Assembly (NCBI GenBank): GCA_021732365.1
Contig: JAKFVD010000006.1
Location: forward strand, 1 to 64,000
Source: Methylotenera sp.
Lineage (GTDB): Bacteria; Pseudomonadota; Gammaproteobacteria; Burkholderiales; Methylophilaceae
DNA: 64,000 bases
Direction: 5' to 3'
In this document: positions 32,260-39,363 of the stretch, one piece after another
How positions within the stretch are numbered: the stretch's first letter is position 1
How the letters are laid out: each line of letters opens with the position of its first letter
The notes under the pieces: model-generated
Databases searched by the model: none
Told to the model about the DNA's origin: nothing
What the model saw: the letters and a program-made list of their open reading frames with translations, nothing else
Translations under genes and position numbers: made by a program

Positions 32260-32985
32260 ATGCAAAAAAATATTGAGGCAAAAGCCGTTATTGAAGTGAG
32301 TAATCTGTATAAAGATTACCAAACTGCGGCTGGTCCGTTTCCTGTGCTTAAAGATGTGAATTTACGCATTGAAAATGGCGATTATGTGGCCATCATGGGC
32401 CCTTCTGGCTCTGGCAAATCGACCTTTATGAATATTTTGGGTTGCTTGGATAAGCCAACTAAAGGCAAATATGTGTTGGATGGCCATGCAGTGGCGACCA
32501 TGGAAGAAAATGCAGTCGCTGGCGTGCGCAATAAAACCATCGGCTTTGTGTTTCAAGGCTTTAACCTGCTGGCGCGGTCTAGCTTATTAGATAACGTTGC
32601 TTTGCCTTTGGTGTACTCAGGCATTGAAAAACCAGAGCGGCATAAAAGAGCCAAAGTACTGTTAGAAAAAGTTGGCTTAGGCAAACACATTAACTCGCGC
32701 CCTAACCAGATTTCTGGCGGTCAGCAACAACGCGTAGCCATTGCGCGTGCGCTGGTGAATAATCCCAGATTGATTCTTGCCGATGAGCCCACAGGCAACT
32801 TGGATAGCGTAACCAGTGAGGAAATTATGGCGCTATTTGGCGAGTTAAATAAAGAAGGCATTACCATTGTGCTGGTTACGCATGAAACCGATATTGCCGA
32901 ACATGCCAAACGCCAAGTACGATTTTTAGATGGCAAAATTGTGCAAGACACACTCACAAATAGCCAACTAGCGGAGGTGCTTTAA
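32260..32985 (+). CDS. MacB-type ABC transporter ATPase
   Basis: A 241-residue ATP-binding subunit of the LolD/MacB class. Walker A GPSGSGKST is at residues 47-55, the Q-loop at VFQGFNLL, the signature at ISGGQQQRVAIARAL, Walker B at LILADEPTGNLD and the H-loop at VLVTHE. In E. coli MacB this domain is fused to the permease; here it is separate, with the permease gene starting immediately after its stop. It powers extrusion of a substrate through MacA and TolC. Confidence 0.94.
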   Translation: MQKNIEAKAVIEVSNLYKDYQTAAGPFPVLKDVNLRIENGDYVAIMGPSGSGKSTFMNILGCLDKPTKGKYVLDGHAVATMEENAVAGVRNKTIGFVFQGFNLLARSSLLDNVALPLVYSGIEKPERHKRAKVLLEKVGLGKHINSRPNQISGGQQQRVAIARALVNNPRLILADEPTGNLDSVTSEEIMALFGELNKEGITIVLVTHETDIAEHAKRQVRFLDGKIVQDTLTNSQLAEVL

Positions 32986-34209
32986 ATGTTCACAGCTATG
33001 TTGGGTGAAGCATGGCACGCCATGGGCGCCAACCGCTTACGCACATTCTTAACAATGTTAGGCATGGTAATTGGCGTAGGTGCGGTGGTACTGATGATGG
33101 CGATTGGCCAAGGTGCAGAAGCTTCTGTTAAGCGCTCGATTAGTGCCATGGGCAGTAATCTGTTTGTAGTGTTGTCTGGCCCGCCTAGCATGGGTGGCGC
33201 TCGCTCAGCCACGGGCAATGCGCCCTCTCTCAATGTAAAAGACGCCAATGCCATTGCAGAATTAGACGGTGTTGCGGGTGTTGCGCCTGTGACTATGGGT
33301 AAAGCGCAGATTGTTTTTGGAAGCAACAACTGGAATACCGACATATTAGGCACTACGCCTAGCTATCTGGATGTGCGCTCATGGTACTTGTCATCAGGTT
33401 ATGCGTTTGCCGAATCTGATATTCGCTCTGCCACGCGCGTTGCTTTGATTGGCAAAACGGTTGCGCAAAATATCTTTGGCGATGATATTGATCCTCTAGG
33501 CAAAACCATCCGCATCAAGCAAAGTCCGTTTGTGATATTGGGCGTATTGGATAGCAAAGGTCAATCGCTAGATGGGCGCGACCAAGATGACACGATTATT
33601 GTGCCCTTAACGACAGCGCAGCGTAAATTATTCGGCAATCAGCTACCCGGAAGCGTGCGCCAAATCATTGTGCAAGCAGAATCAGATAAAGCGATGGCGA
33701 TGACTGAAGAAGGCATTAATGGCTTGCTCAACCAGCGCCATAATATACGCGAAGGCGCAGACAGCGACTTTTCTGTACGCAACCTAACTGCGATTGCCAA
33801 CTCAGCCGCTGAAACCACACGCACCATGTCATTACTTTTAGGCGCAATCGCTTCGGTATCTTTACTGGTTGGTGGCATTGGCATTATGAATATCATGCTG
33901 GTTTCAGTCACAGAGCGTACGCGCGAGATTGGTATCCGCATGGCGATTGGCGCACGTCAGCGCGATATTCTGATGCAATTTTTACTAGAGGCCATCGTTA
34001 TTTCTATTGTTGGTTGTTTGATAGGTATTGGCATTGGTGTGGGTGGCGCGGTATTAGTGAGCATCTTCACCAAAGCAGAAGTCATCGTATCCACCAATTC
34101 GGTACTGATTGCATTTAGTGTAGCAGCCAGTATTGGCGTATTTTTTGGCTTCTACCCTGCCCGCAAAGCGGCAAAACTTAACCCGATTGAAGCATTAAGA
34201 TATCAATAG
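32986..34209 (+). CDS. MacB-type ABC transporter permease (FtsX fold)
   Basis: A 407-residue permease with an N-terminal helix (about residues 20-42), a large periplasmic MacB core domain, and three C-terminal helices. The motif VSVTERTREIGIRMAIGARQRDIL between helices is diagnostic of FtsX-fold transporters. The stop of the ATPase gene directly abuts its ATG. The system could export peptides, macrolides or siderophores; the Fur-like site upstream of the operon favours an iron-linked cargo, but no siderophore biosynthesis genes are in the window. Confidence 0.94.
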   Translation: MFTAMLGEAWHAMGANRLRTFLTMLGMVIGVGAVVLMMAIGQGAEASVKRSISAMGSNLFVVLSGPPSMGGARSATGNAPSLNVKDANAIAELDGVAGVAPVTMGKAQIVFGSNNWNTDILGTTPSYLDVRSWYLSSGYAFAESDIRSATRVALIGKTVAQNIFGDDIDPLGKTIRIKQSPFVILGVLDSKGQSLDGRDQDDTIIVPLTTAQRKLFGNQLPGSVRQIIVQAESDKAMAMTEEGINGLLNQRHNIREGADSDFSVRNLTAIANSAAETTRTMSLLLGAIASVSLLVGGIGIMNIMLVSVTERTREIGIRMAIGARQRDILMQFLLEAIVISIVGCLIGIGIGVGGAVLVSIFTKAEVIVSTNSVLIAFSVAASIGVFFGFYPARKAAKLNPIEALRYQ

Positions 34210-34400
34210 ATAATGGTTTAATGTACAGCTATAAAGTTATAGGAATAAGTTTTTTAAGAGTTTGTTGAATTTAAAACAAGTGATTTATACTTTGCAGATA
34301 AATTAAATTTAACAAAAAGCCCCCCCGTGTTACATGAACGGGTTAGTCACTTTCGTCCCTTTAATCCAAACTTTAGCCCTTAATAACGAGAAAGCACATT

Positions 34401-34910
34401 TTGAGCAAGTTCATCATTCGCCTAGAACAGCCAGAAGATTTCGTAGCGATTACTCGCGTCAACGAGTTGGCCTTCAAGTCGGTGCCTCACAGCGAGCAAA
34501 CAGAGCATTTCATCGTTCTGGCACTTCGCAATGCTGGCGCGCTTTCAGTGTCACTGGTCGCTGAGCGGTCAAACCAAGTCGTAGGCCATGTCGCATTTTC
34601 GCCTGTGCAGTTTTCAGATGGTTCGATAGGGTGGTATGGCTTGGGGCCAGTTGCAGTTATTCCAGAACTTCAACATCAAGGTATAGGCAAGGCTCTTATC
34701 AACAGCGGGCTTGCTTCCTTGCGCTCAGTAGGCGCTTCCGGCTGTGTGGTCCTCGGTGACCCAAACTAGTATGGGCGTTTCGGCTTCAAGAGCCATTCAG
34801 ATTGCATCTTTGAGGGCGTACCAGCGGAGTATTTTCAATCGCTAACGTTCGGGTTGCATTCTGCAGTGGGCAAAGTTACTTACCACGAGGCGTTTAGTGC
34901 AAAGGGTTAA
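34401..34910 (+). pseudogene. GNAT N-acetyltransferase interrupted by an in-frame TAG
   Basis: The frame from TTG 34401 encodes a GNAT acetyltransferase (LEQPEDFVAITRVNELAF, then the acetyl-CoA site PVAVIPELQHQGIGKALI) up to GDPN, where TAG at 34767-34769 stops it at 122 residues. The same frame continues with YGRFGF, the conserved end of motif B, and on to a TAA at 34908-34910 after 169 codons, which is the family length. One base change from TAC or TAT explains it. The remainder is intact with no frameshift, so the lesion is recent, or a sequencing error, or the stop is read through. The patch is visibly richer in G and C than its flanks, suggesting transfer. Confidence 0.88.
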
Positions 34911-34991
34911 CAAGGCGCTGAATGTCTGCTTTGCGCCGCAAGCAGTAGCTGATTCAAATAGGCACAAATTTAATATTAGCAGTTACATGTC

Positions 34992-35025
34992 AATGACAAG
35001 TATTAAATTCCAGTTGTCATTTTTA
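34992..35025 (+). terminator. Possible Rho-independent terminator after the GNAT gene
   Basis: AATGACAA (34992-34999) and TTGTCATT (35014-35021) form an 8-bp AT-rich stem with a 14-base loop that merges into a run of five T residues. It would end plus-strand transcripts from the GNAT patch or the efflux operon. The stem is weak. Confidence 0.4.
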
Positions 35026-35081
35026 TCTGATGTGGTGAGCCAATCAGCCTATCAAATCATGTTAATTCACTAAAAAAACCG

Positions 35082-35498
35082 CTATTTAGGTTCGCTAACA
35101 AACCCTAGCTTAGTTATCCCAGCATTCTGTGCGTCTGCCATCACTTCTGCCAGCACCTGATATTTGGTTTCTTTATCAGCGCGAATTTGCAATTCTGGTT
35201 GCGGTTTAATATCGGCGGCTTGTACTAATTTTTGCTTCAATTCACCTTGCACCAAAGGCGCGTCATTCCAGTATGTTTTGCCAGCGCCATCTATCGCCAA
35301 GGTAATAACTTCTGGCTCTTCTGGTAGGGTTTGACTGGTTGCTTGTGGCAAATCAATTTTGACTGCGTGAGTTAATAATGGCGCGGTAATAATAAATATC
35401 ACCAATAAAACCAACATCACATCCACTAAAGGTGTAGTGTTGATTTCACTCATCGGTTGTGAGTGCGCCTCGTTGTTGGAAGCATGGCCGCCTATCAT
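35082..35498 (-). CDS. exbD: ExbD biopolymer transport protein
   Basis: A 138-residue protein with one N-terminal helix (about residues 24-44) preceded by the conserved MSEINTTPLVDVMLVLLVIF, in which the Asp of LVD is the proton-path residue, and a periplasmic domain. With ExbB it uses the proton gradient to energise TonB. Its start overlaps the exbB stop by four bases (ATGA). Confidence 0.96.
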   Translation of the reverse strand: MIGGHASNNEAHSQPMSEINTTPLVDVMLVLLVIFIITAPLLTHAVKIDLPQATSQTLPEEPEVITLAIDGAGKTYWNDAPLVQGELKQKLVQAADIKPQPELQIRADKETKYQVLAEVMADAQNAGITKLGFVSEPK

Positions 35499-36256
35499 GC
35501 TGGAACTCCCATTGGTTTAGCGCTTTGATTGTGTAGTGTTTTAACATTGTGCTGATTTTTTGCATTTTGTTGCTTAACAACCAAAGGTGCGCCCGTCGTT
35601 AATAGCACATGTAAATCTTGCCCGAAGCTATCTAAAGTGGCGGCAATAATGCGGTTTTGTTTCACAAAGGAGTTATAAGCTAACACAGCAGGAATTGCCA
35701 CGGCCAAACCAATCGCGGTCATAATCAATGCCTCACCTACTGGGCCTGCTACTTTATCTAAAGTGGCTTGTCCGCTGGCACTGATGCTGGCCAGTGCATG
35801 GTAAATGCCCCACACCGTACCGAATAAACCAACAAATGGCGAAACACTGCCTACAGAAGCCAAAACCGACAAACCTGACTCAAGCTTAGTCGTGGTTTGT
35901 GCCACACTGCGACGCATGCTACGCGCGATAAATTCATCGTAGCTACAGGATTCTTCGATATGTTTTGACGCGTGTAATTGGTGGTGATGCGCTGCATCAA
36001 CCGCATTAGCGGCTAATTCGTGTGCAGGTGAATCAATTTTAATCATCGTGATGGCTGATTGCAGATTTGGCGCATCCCAAAATTCGCTAATGTAGCGCTT
36101 TAAGGCGCTTTTTAGCTGAATGCCTTGCACGGTCTTAACAATCATAAAATACCAGCTTGCCACCGACATCATCATTAGAATAGCTGCCACTGACATAGAG
36201 ACGAAGCCGCCTTCCATAAGAAATTTTAAGGCTTCAAATTCTGTTGCTTGTTGCAT
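35495..36256 (-). CDS. exbB: ExbB/TolQ-type proton channel subunit
   Basis: A 253-residue MotA/TolQ/ExbB protein with three helices (about residues 16-38, 137-160 and 174-196). The motif SVSPFVGLFGTVWGIYHAL followed by GPVGEALIMTAIGLAVAIPAVLAYN is the ExbB signature. It lies between tonB and exbD, which supports ExbB over TolQ. Confidence 0.96.
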   Translation of the reverse strand: MQQATEFEALKFLMEGGFVSMSVAAILMMMSVASWYFMIVKTVQGIQLKSALKRYISEFWDAPNLQSAITMIKIDSPAHELAANAVDAAHHHQLHASKHIEESCSYDEFIARSMRRSVAQTTTKLESGLSVLASVGSVSPFVGLFGTVWGIYHALASISASGQATLDKVAGPVGEALIMTAIGLAVAIPAVLAYNSFVKQNRIIAATLDSFGQDLHVLLTTGAPLVVKQQNAKNQHNVKTLHNQSAKPMGVPA

Positions 36257-36313
36257 GTTACTTCCTTTAATTTAAAACGTTTTTACTGATAAAAATTCGG
36301 TGCAAAATACGTG

Positions 36314-37141
36314 TTAACTATCCAGCGAAAACTTGACTGGCACAATCACATACGCACTTAAAGCTTGATTGTTTTTCTTAGCAGGGATAAAACGCCAGCG
36401 TTTTACCGCTTTAATCGCGGCGTCATCTAGGCGTTCTGATCCACTACTTTTTTCAATTTGCACATCTTCAGCTGCACCATCCGAAGAAACCAAAACCCTC
36501 ATCAATACGCGACCTTCTTCACCCAGTCTGCGTGATGTGGCTGGATAATCAGGTGCTGGGTTATTGAGATAAGACACACCAAAACGTGGTGGCTCAATTT
36601 TTTCTTCTGCTACTTTTTCTACCACTGGTGGCGCTTTGGGCGTTTCAGACACTTTCACAGGCTCAGCAGGGGCAGCTGGCGCTTCTTCTACAGCTGTCTG
36701 CTCTGTAGTTGCTTCAACAAGTCGTTCTGTTGGCGTTTCAATCGGTTTGATTTTTTCAACGACTTTTTTAGGCTTAACAACTGGCTTCACTTCTGGTTTT
36801 GGCGGTTCAATCACAGGTACTAATTCCGGCTCAGGTGCTGGCGGCGCAATCAGACTCACCATCATAGGCTTAGCAGGCGGCAATTCTATTTTAGTGAGCG
36901 GTTTTTGCGTGACTAATAAATAAATAGCACCAATATGTGCCAGCACAACGAATAAGGTGGTTAACCATGAATGCACTTTTTGCGGCGGTGTTGGGCCATT
37001 TAAGCGTGCGGTTTGTAAAGGCAAGGCATACAGTCTGCTTACTTTTGCATGCACATCAGTCGCGTCAGATGCATATTGCTGACGCAGTTTTTCATTGCGC
37101 ACAGAAAATAAATTAACGACTGTTGACGTTTGGCTGCTCAT
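36314..37141 (-). CDS. tonB: TonB energy transducer
   Basis: A 275-residue TonB with a longer than usual cytoplasmic N-terminus (about 57 residues), one helix at residues 58-77, a Pro/Glu/Lys/Val-rich periplasmic linker (about 95-185) and the C-terminal TonB domain with YPATSRRLGEEGRVLMRVLV and SSGSERLDDAAIKAVKRWRFIPA. It passes energy to receptors such as the one at 27-29 kb. It is followed by exbB and exbD and preceded by hemP. Confidence 0.95.
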   Translation of the reverse strand: MSSQTSTVVNLFSVRNEKLRQQYASDATDVHAKVSRLYALPLQTARLNGPTPPQKVHSWLTTLFVVLAHIGAIYLLVTQKPLTKIELPPAKPMMVSLIAPPAPEPELVPVIEPPKPEVKPVVKPKKVVEKIKPIETPTERLVEATTEQTAVEEAPAAPAEPVKVSETPKAPPVVEKVAEEKIEPPRFGVSYLNNPAPDYPATSRRLGEEGRVLMRVLVSSDGAAEDVQIEKSSGSERLDDAAIKAVKRWRFIPAKKNNQALSAYVIVPVKFSLDS

Positions 37142-37170
37142 AAAATATCAATTCAAATATTTAAGCTGAA

Positions 37171-37389
37171 TTACTTGGTTAATATCAGTTTATTTTGCTT
37201 GGTAATGCGCAAAACATAGGTTTCGTTTAAATGCTCAATCATCACTTCTTTTACATCGGTAAATAGCTGCTCTGTACTTAAGCGCTTGATGCGCGAAATT
37301 TTAATGTCATGATTCGGCGCTTCGTCCGCCACAATCGCCACATCAAAGCTCATGTGTTCTTTTGCCGTTAAATTAGTAATGACTTTCAT
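37171..37389 (-). CDS. hemP: HemP family hemin uptake protein
   Basis: A 72-residue protein whose last 40 residues match HemP: ISRIKRLSTEQLFTD, then EVMIEHLNETYVLRIT and KLILTK at the end. HemP is a small cytoplasmic protein regularly encoded ahead of haem receptor or tonB-exbBD genes and needed for iron-responsive expression of haem uptake in some betaproteobacteria. The N-terminal 30 residues are less conserved. It is 29 bases upstream of tonB, in the same operon. No haem receptor lies next to it. Confidence 0.85.
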   Translation of the reverse strand: MKVITNLTAKEHMSFDVAIVADEAPNHDIKISRIKRLSTEQLFTDVKEVMIEHLNETYVLRITKQNKLILTK

Positions 37390-37552
37390 ATTTAAGCCTA
37401 TTAATTCCCTTGTTAAAAAAGTGACCGCCTTACATGACCGGTTTATGTTGAGTAAACATTGTCAATGCAGCCATAAATCAAGGAGATGCATTTGCATGCA
37501 TTTGCAACATTTAAGACGTTGTTAGGGACGCCTTAAATTCTGTTGCTAACCA
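37390..37552. promoter_or_regulatory. Intergenic region ahead of hemP with tandem 10-bp repeat
   Basis: ATGCATTTGC occurs twice in direct tandem at 37486-37495 and 37496-37505, giving GCAAATG units every 10 bases on the minus strand. It lies about 100 bases upstream of hemP and shares the GCAAATG string with the two Fur-box regions at 25.06 kb and 38.53 kb. A promoter with a regulator site is likely here, but the repeat is not itself a recognised Fur box. Confidence 0.4.
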
Positions 37553-38170
37553 CTAAACGCGGTTAGCGTAATATTCCACTACCAATTGCACATCGACTGG
37601 AAACGGCACATCTGATACCGCTGGTAAATGTGCGACTTTTACTACCTGTGCAGTTTCATCCCAAGACAACCACTCTGGTCGCGCCAATGATGGTTGCTTG
37701 ATGGTTTCCACTACCATGGGAATATTTTTACTTTTGGCTTTAATTACCAATTCGTCACCCACTTTTAGGCGAATCGATGGGATATTGGCGGCTTTGCCGT
37801 TTAGTAACAAATGGCCATGAGAAACGAGTTGGCGTGCAGCGACTACGGTTGGCGCATAGCCAGCACGAAACACCACGTTATCCATGCGACGTTCTAATAG
37901 CTGCAATAAGCGCTCGCCAGTTGGCTCCTTGCCTTTACGCGCATCTAAAATTACGCGACGCATTTGCGTTTCTGTTAAGCCGTAGTTGAAGCGAATCTTT
38001 TGTTTCTCTTGTAGCTTTACACCAAAATCAGAGCGACGTTTGCGTGATGCTTTATTGCCGTGCTGACCAGGCGGTGTTGGACGCGCTTCAATGGTTTTGC
38101 GTGATAGCCCAGGCAAATCAAGGCCTAATGCGCGCATGATTTTGACTCTTGGACCTGTTAATCTTGACAT
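37553..38170 (-). CDS. Ribosomal protein S4 paralogue
   Basis: A 205-residue full-length S4 with the S4 RNA-binding domain near APTVVAARQLVSHGHLLLNGKA and the N-terminal PPGQHG and LQEKQKIRFNYGLTE motifs. S4 nucleates 30S assembly. The expected housekeeping rpsD lies in the alpha operon with rpsK, rpoA and rplQ; none of those is here. The sequence (PGLSRK, FNYGLTETQ, GKEPTGERLLQLLE) reads closer to cyanobacterial/plastid S4 than to the usual betaproteobacterial protein, as far as I can judge from memory. It is the second gene behind a Fur-like box and ahead of hemP-tonB. It has no zinc-binding cysteines. Confidence 0.9.
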   Translation of the reverse strand: MSRLTGPRVKIMRALGLDLPGLSRKTIEARPTPPGQHGNKASRKRRSDFGVKLQEKQKIRFNYGLTETQMRRVILDARKGKEPTGERLLQLLERRMDNVVFRAGYAPTVVAARQLVSHGHLLLNGKAANIPSIRLKVGDELVIKAKSKNIPMVVETIKQPSLARPEWLSWDETAQVVKVAHLPAVSDVPFPVDVQLVVEYYANRV

Positions 38171-38206
38171 ATCTATCCTTAATACTTTTAATTGTTAATT
38201 TTTTGT

Positions 38207-38506
38207 TTACTGCAAAGTTACGTGCATCGGTAAAATTTTTACTTCTAGCGCTTGATGCTCACCTACGATTTCTGACCATTGGTTGAGCAAGCGCTTGGCG
38301 ATTTCTTTTGATAGCGGACTATCAGCATATTCAGGCGCAGTCAGCTTTAGCGATAAATCAGCCGCTAACTTTGCCAAGTCAAAAGATGGCTTGATAGCAT
38401 AATGAGTTGCGACGCAGCAGATTGCAGACAACACATCTTTGGCGGTTGGCAAGTCGGGATCAAATAAAACGCTATGCTTTACGGTATTCGGCATATGAAG
38501 TTGCAT
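38207..38506 (-). CDS. Unknown 99-residue protein, first gene of the S4-hemP-tonB block
   Basis: I do not recognise a family. It is a soluble, mostly helical protein with no signal peptide or membrane segment. A Cys pair (AICCVATHYA, about residues 29-38) could bind metal. It is 36 bases upstream of the S4 paralogue on the same strand and 27 bases downstream of a Fur-like box, so it is probably iron regulated. Codon use looks like the neighbours and the frame is open without overlap, which supports a real gene. Confidence 0.6.
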   Translation of the reverse strand: MQLHMPNTVKHSVLFDPDLPTAKDVLSAICCVATHYAIKPSFDLAKLAADLSLKLTAPEYADSPLSKEIAKRLLNQWSEIVGEHQALEVKILPMHVTLQ

Positions 38507-38533
38507 AAAATTACTCAGTTTTAATGTTAATGC

Positions 38534-38554
38534 AAATGATAATAGTTCTTATTT
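38534..38554 (-). promoter_or_regulatory. Fur box upstream of the S4/hemP/tonB block
   Basis: The 21 bases centred on 38544 contain TGATAAT, A, GTTCTTA flanked by AAA and TTT; seven of ten position pairs are inverted-complementary. It is preceded by TGC as the site at 25.06 kb is. It is 28 bases upstream of the start of the 99-residue gene, where it would cover a promoter. Confidence 0.65.
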
Positions 38555-38682
38555 AAAAAGTAAAGTATAAATGATTAAAAACTATGTTTAGCTTATTTCG
38601 ACTAATAAATTAGGCCTAAAAACAGCTATGGAATTACAATTAACGATTACAAATTGAACAAAAAATCTAGGATTAACTTGCC

Positions 38683-39342
38683 ATGCATGCCTCAATCGCC
38701 TTCATAAAGCGCTATCCTTTCGCGATGCTGCTTGCAGTGCAATTATTAAGTGTGTTGTTTTATGGGTTTATGACCGACTCAAAAACCAGCTTACTTATTT
38801 TTAATTGCCTAGGGCTAATTGTGCCAATCTTGGCAGTTTGGGTGGTGTATCGCAGCCCTATGGCAAGCTGGGTTGGTTTTACCTTAATCACGCTGTCGCT
38901 TAGCACGTCTTTATTAGCATTGCTAGGTGGGTATACGCAATTGCTGGTTTGGGCGCACGGTTTTGAAAGTTTGCTATACTTTTATGCGGCAGCAGGCATG
39001 GTGTTGGTGATGTTTGCAGATGATATTGTGACGGTGGATGAGCTGTATGCAGTGGGCGCAACATTTACTTTGCTGGTGTGGGGATTTACTCTGGCGTATT
39101 CTGTTTGCCAGCAAATTTATCCAAATAGTTTATTGGCCGCCATTAACCCCAGCAACCCGCGCAGTTGGGTGGAATTATTATTTATGAGTTTTTCGATTCA
39201 ATCGGGCACAGGGGTTGGTGATGTAATACCAATTTCCAGCCCTGCGCGAGCAATTGCTTCATTGCAAATTTTTTCAAGTGTCATGTATCTAACAATTGCA
39301 GTATCGCGCTTGGTGGGCTTAACTATTCAGTTTAAAAAATAA
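38683..39342 (+). CDS. Potassium-channel-like membrane protein
   Basis: A 219-residue protein with six hydrophobic segments; near the C-terminus a pore-like hairpin carries TGVGDVIPISSPARAIASLQ followed by a final helix. This resembles the pore loop of two-TM ion channels (consensus TxGYGD), with Val where Tyr usually stands. No cytoplasmic RCK/TrkA-N domain is attached. It might be a potassium channel or a pore-derived protein of other function. It is divergent from the 99-residue gene across about 175 bases that hold the Fur-like box. Confidence 0.6.
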   Translation: MHASIAFIKRYPFAMLLAVQLLSVLFYGFMTDSKTSLLIFNCLGLIVPILAVWVVYRSPMASWVGFTLITLSLSTSLLALLGGYTQLLVWAHGFESLLYFYAAAGMVLVMFADDIVTVDELYAVGATFTLLVWGFTLAYSVCQQIYPNSLLAAINPSNPRSWVELLFMSFSIQSGTGVGDVIPISSPARAIASLQIFSSVMYLTIAVSRLVGLTIQFKK

Positions 39343-39363
39343 CTTGGTCAATACAAGAAATAA

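Noticed and set aside
34320..34326. Run of seven C residues before the GNAT patch
   Set aside because: It could suggest phase variation, but it is 75 bases from the start codon and outside any evident promoter, so no claim is made.
34334..34564. Open frame of 76 residues ahead of and overlapping the GNAT gene
   Set aside because: It lies in another frame over the GNAT coding sequence, has an unlikely composition and no recognisable domain.
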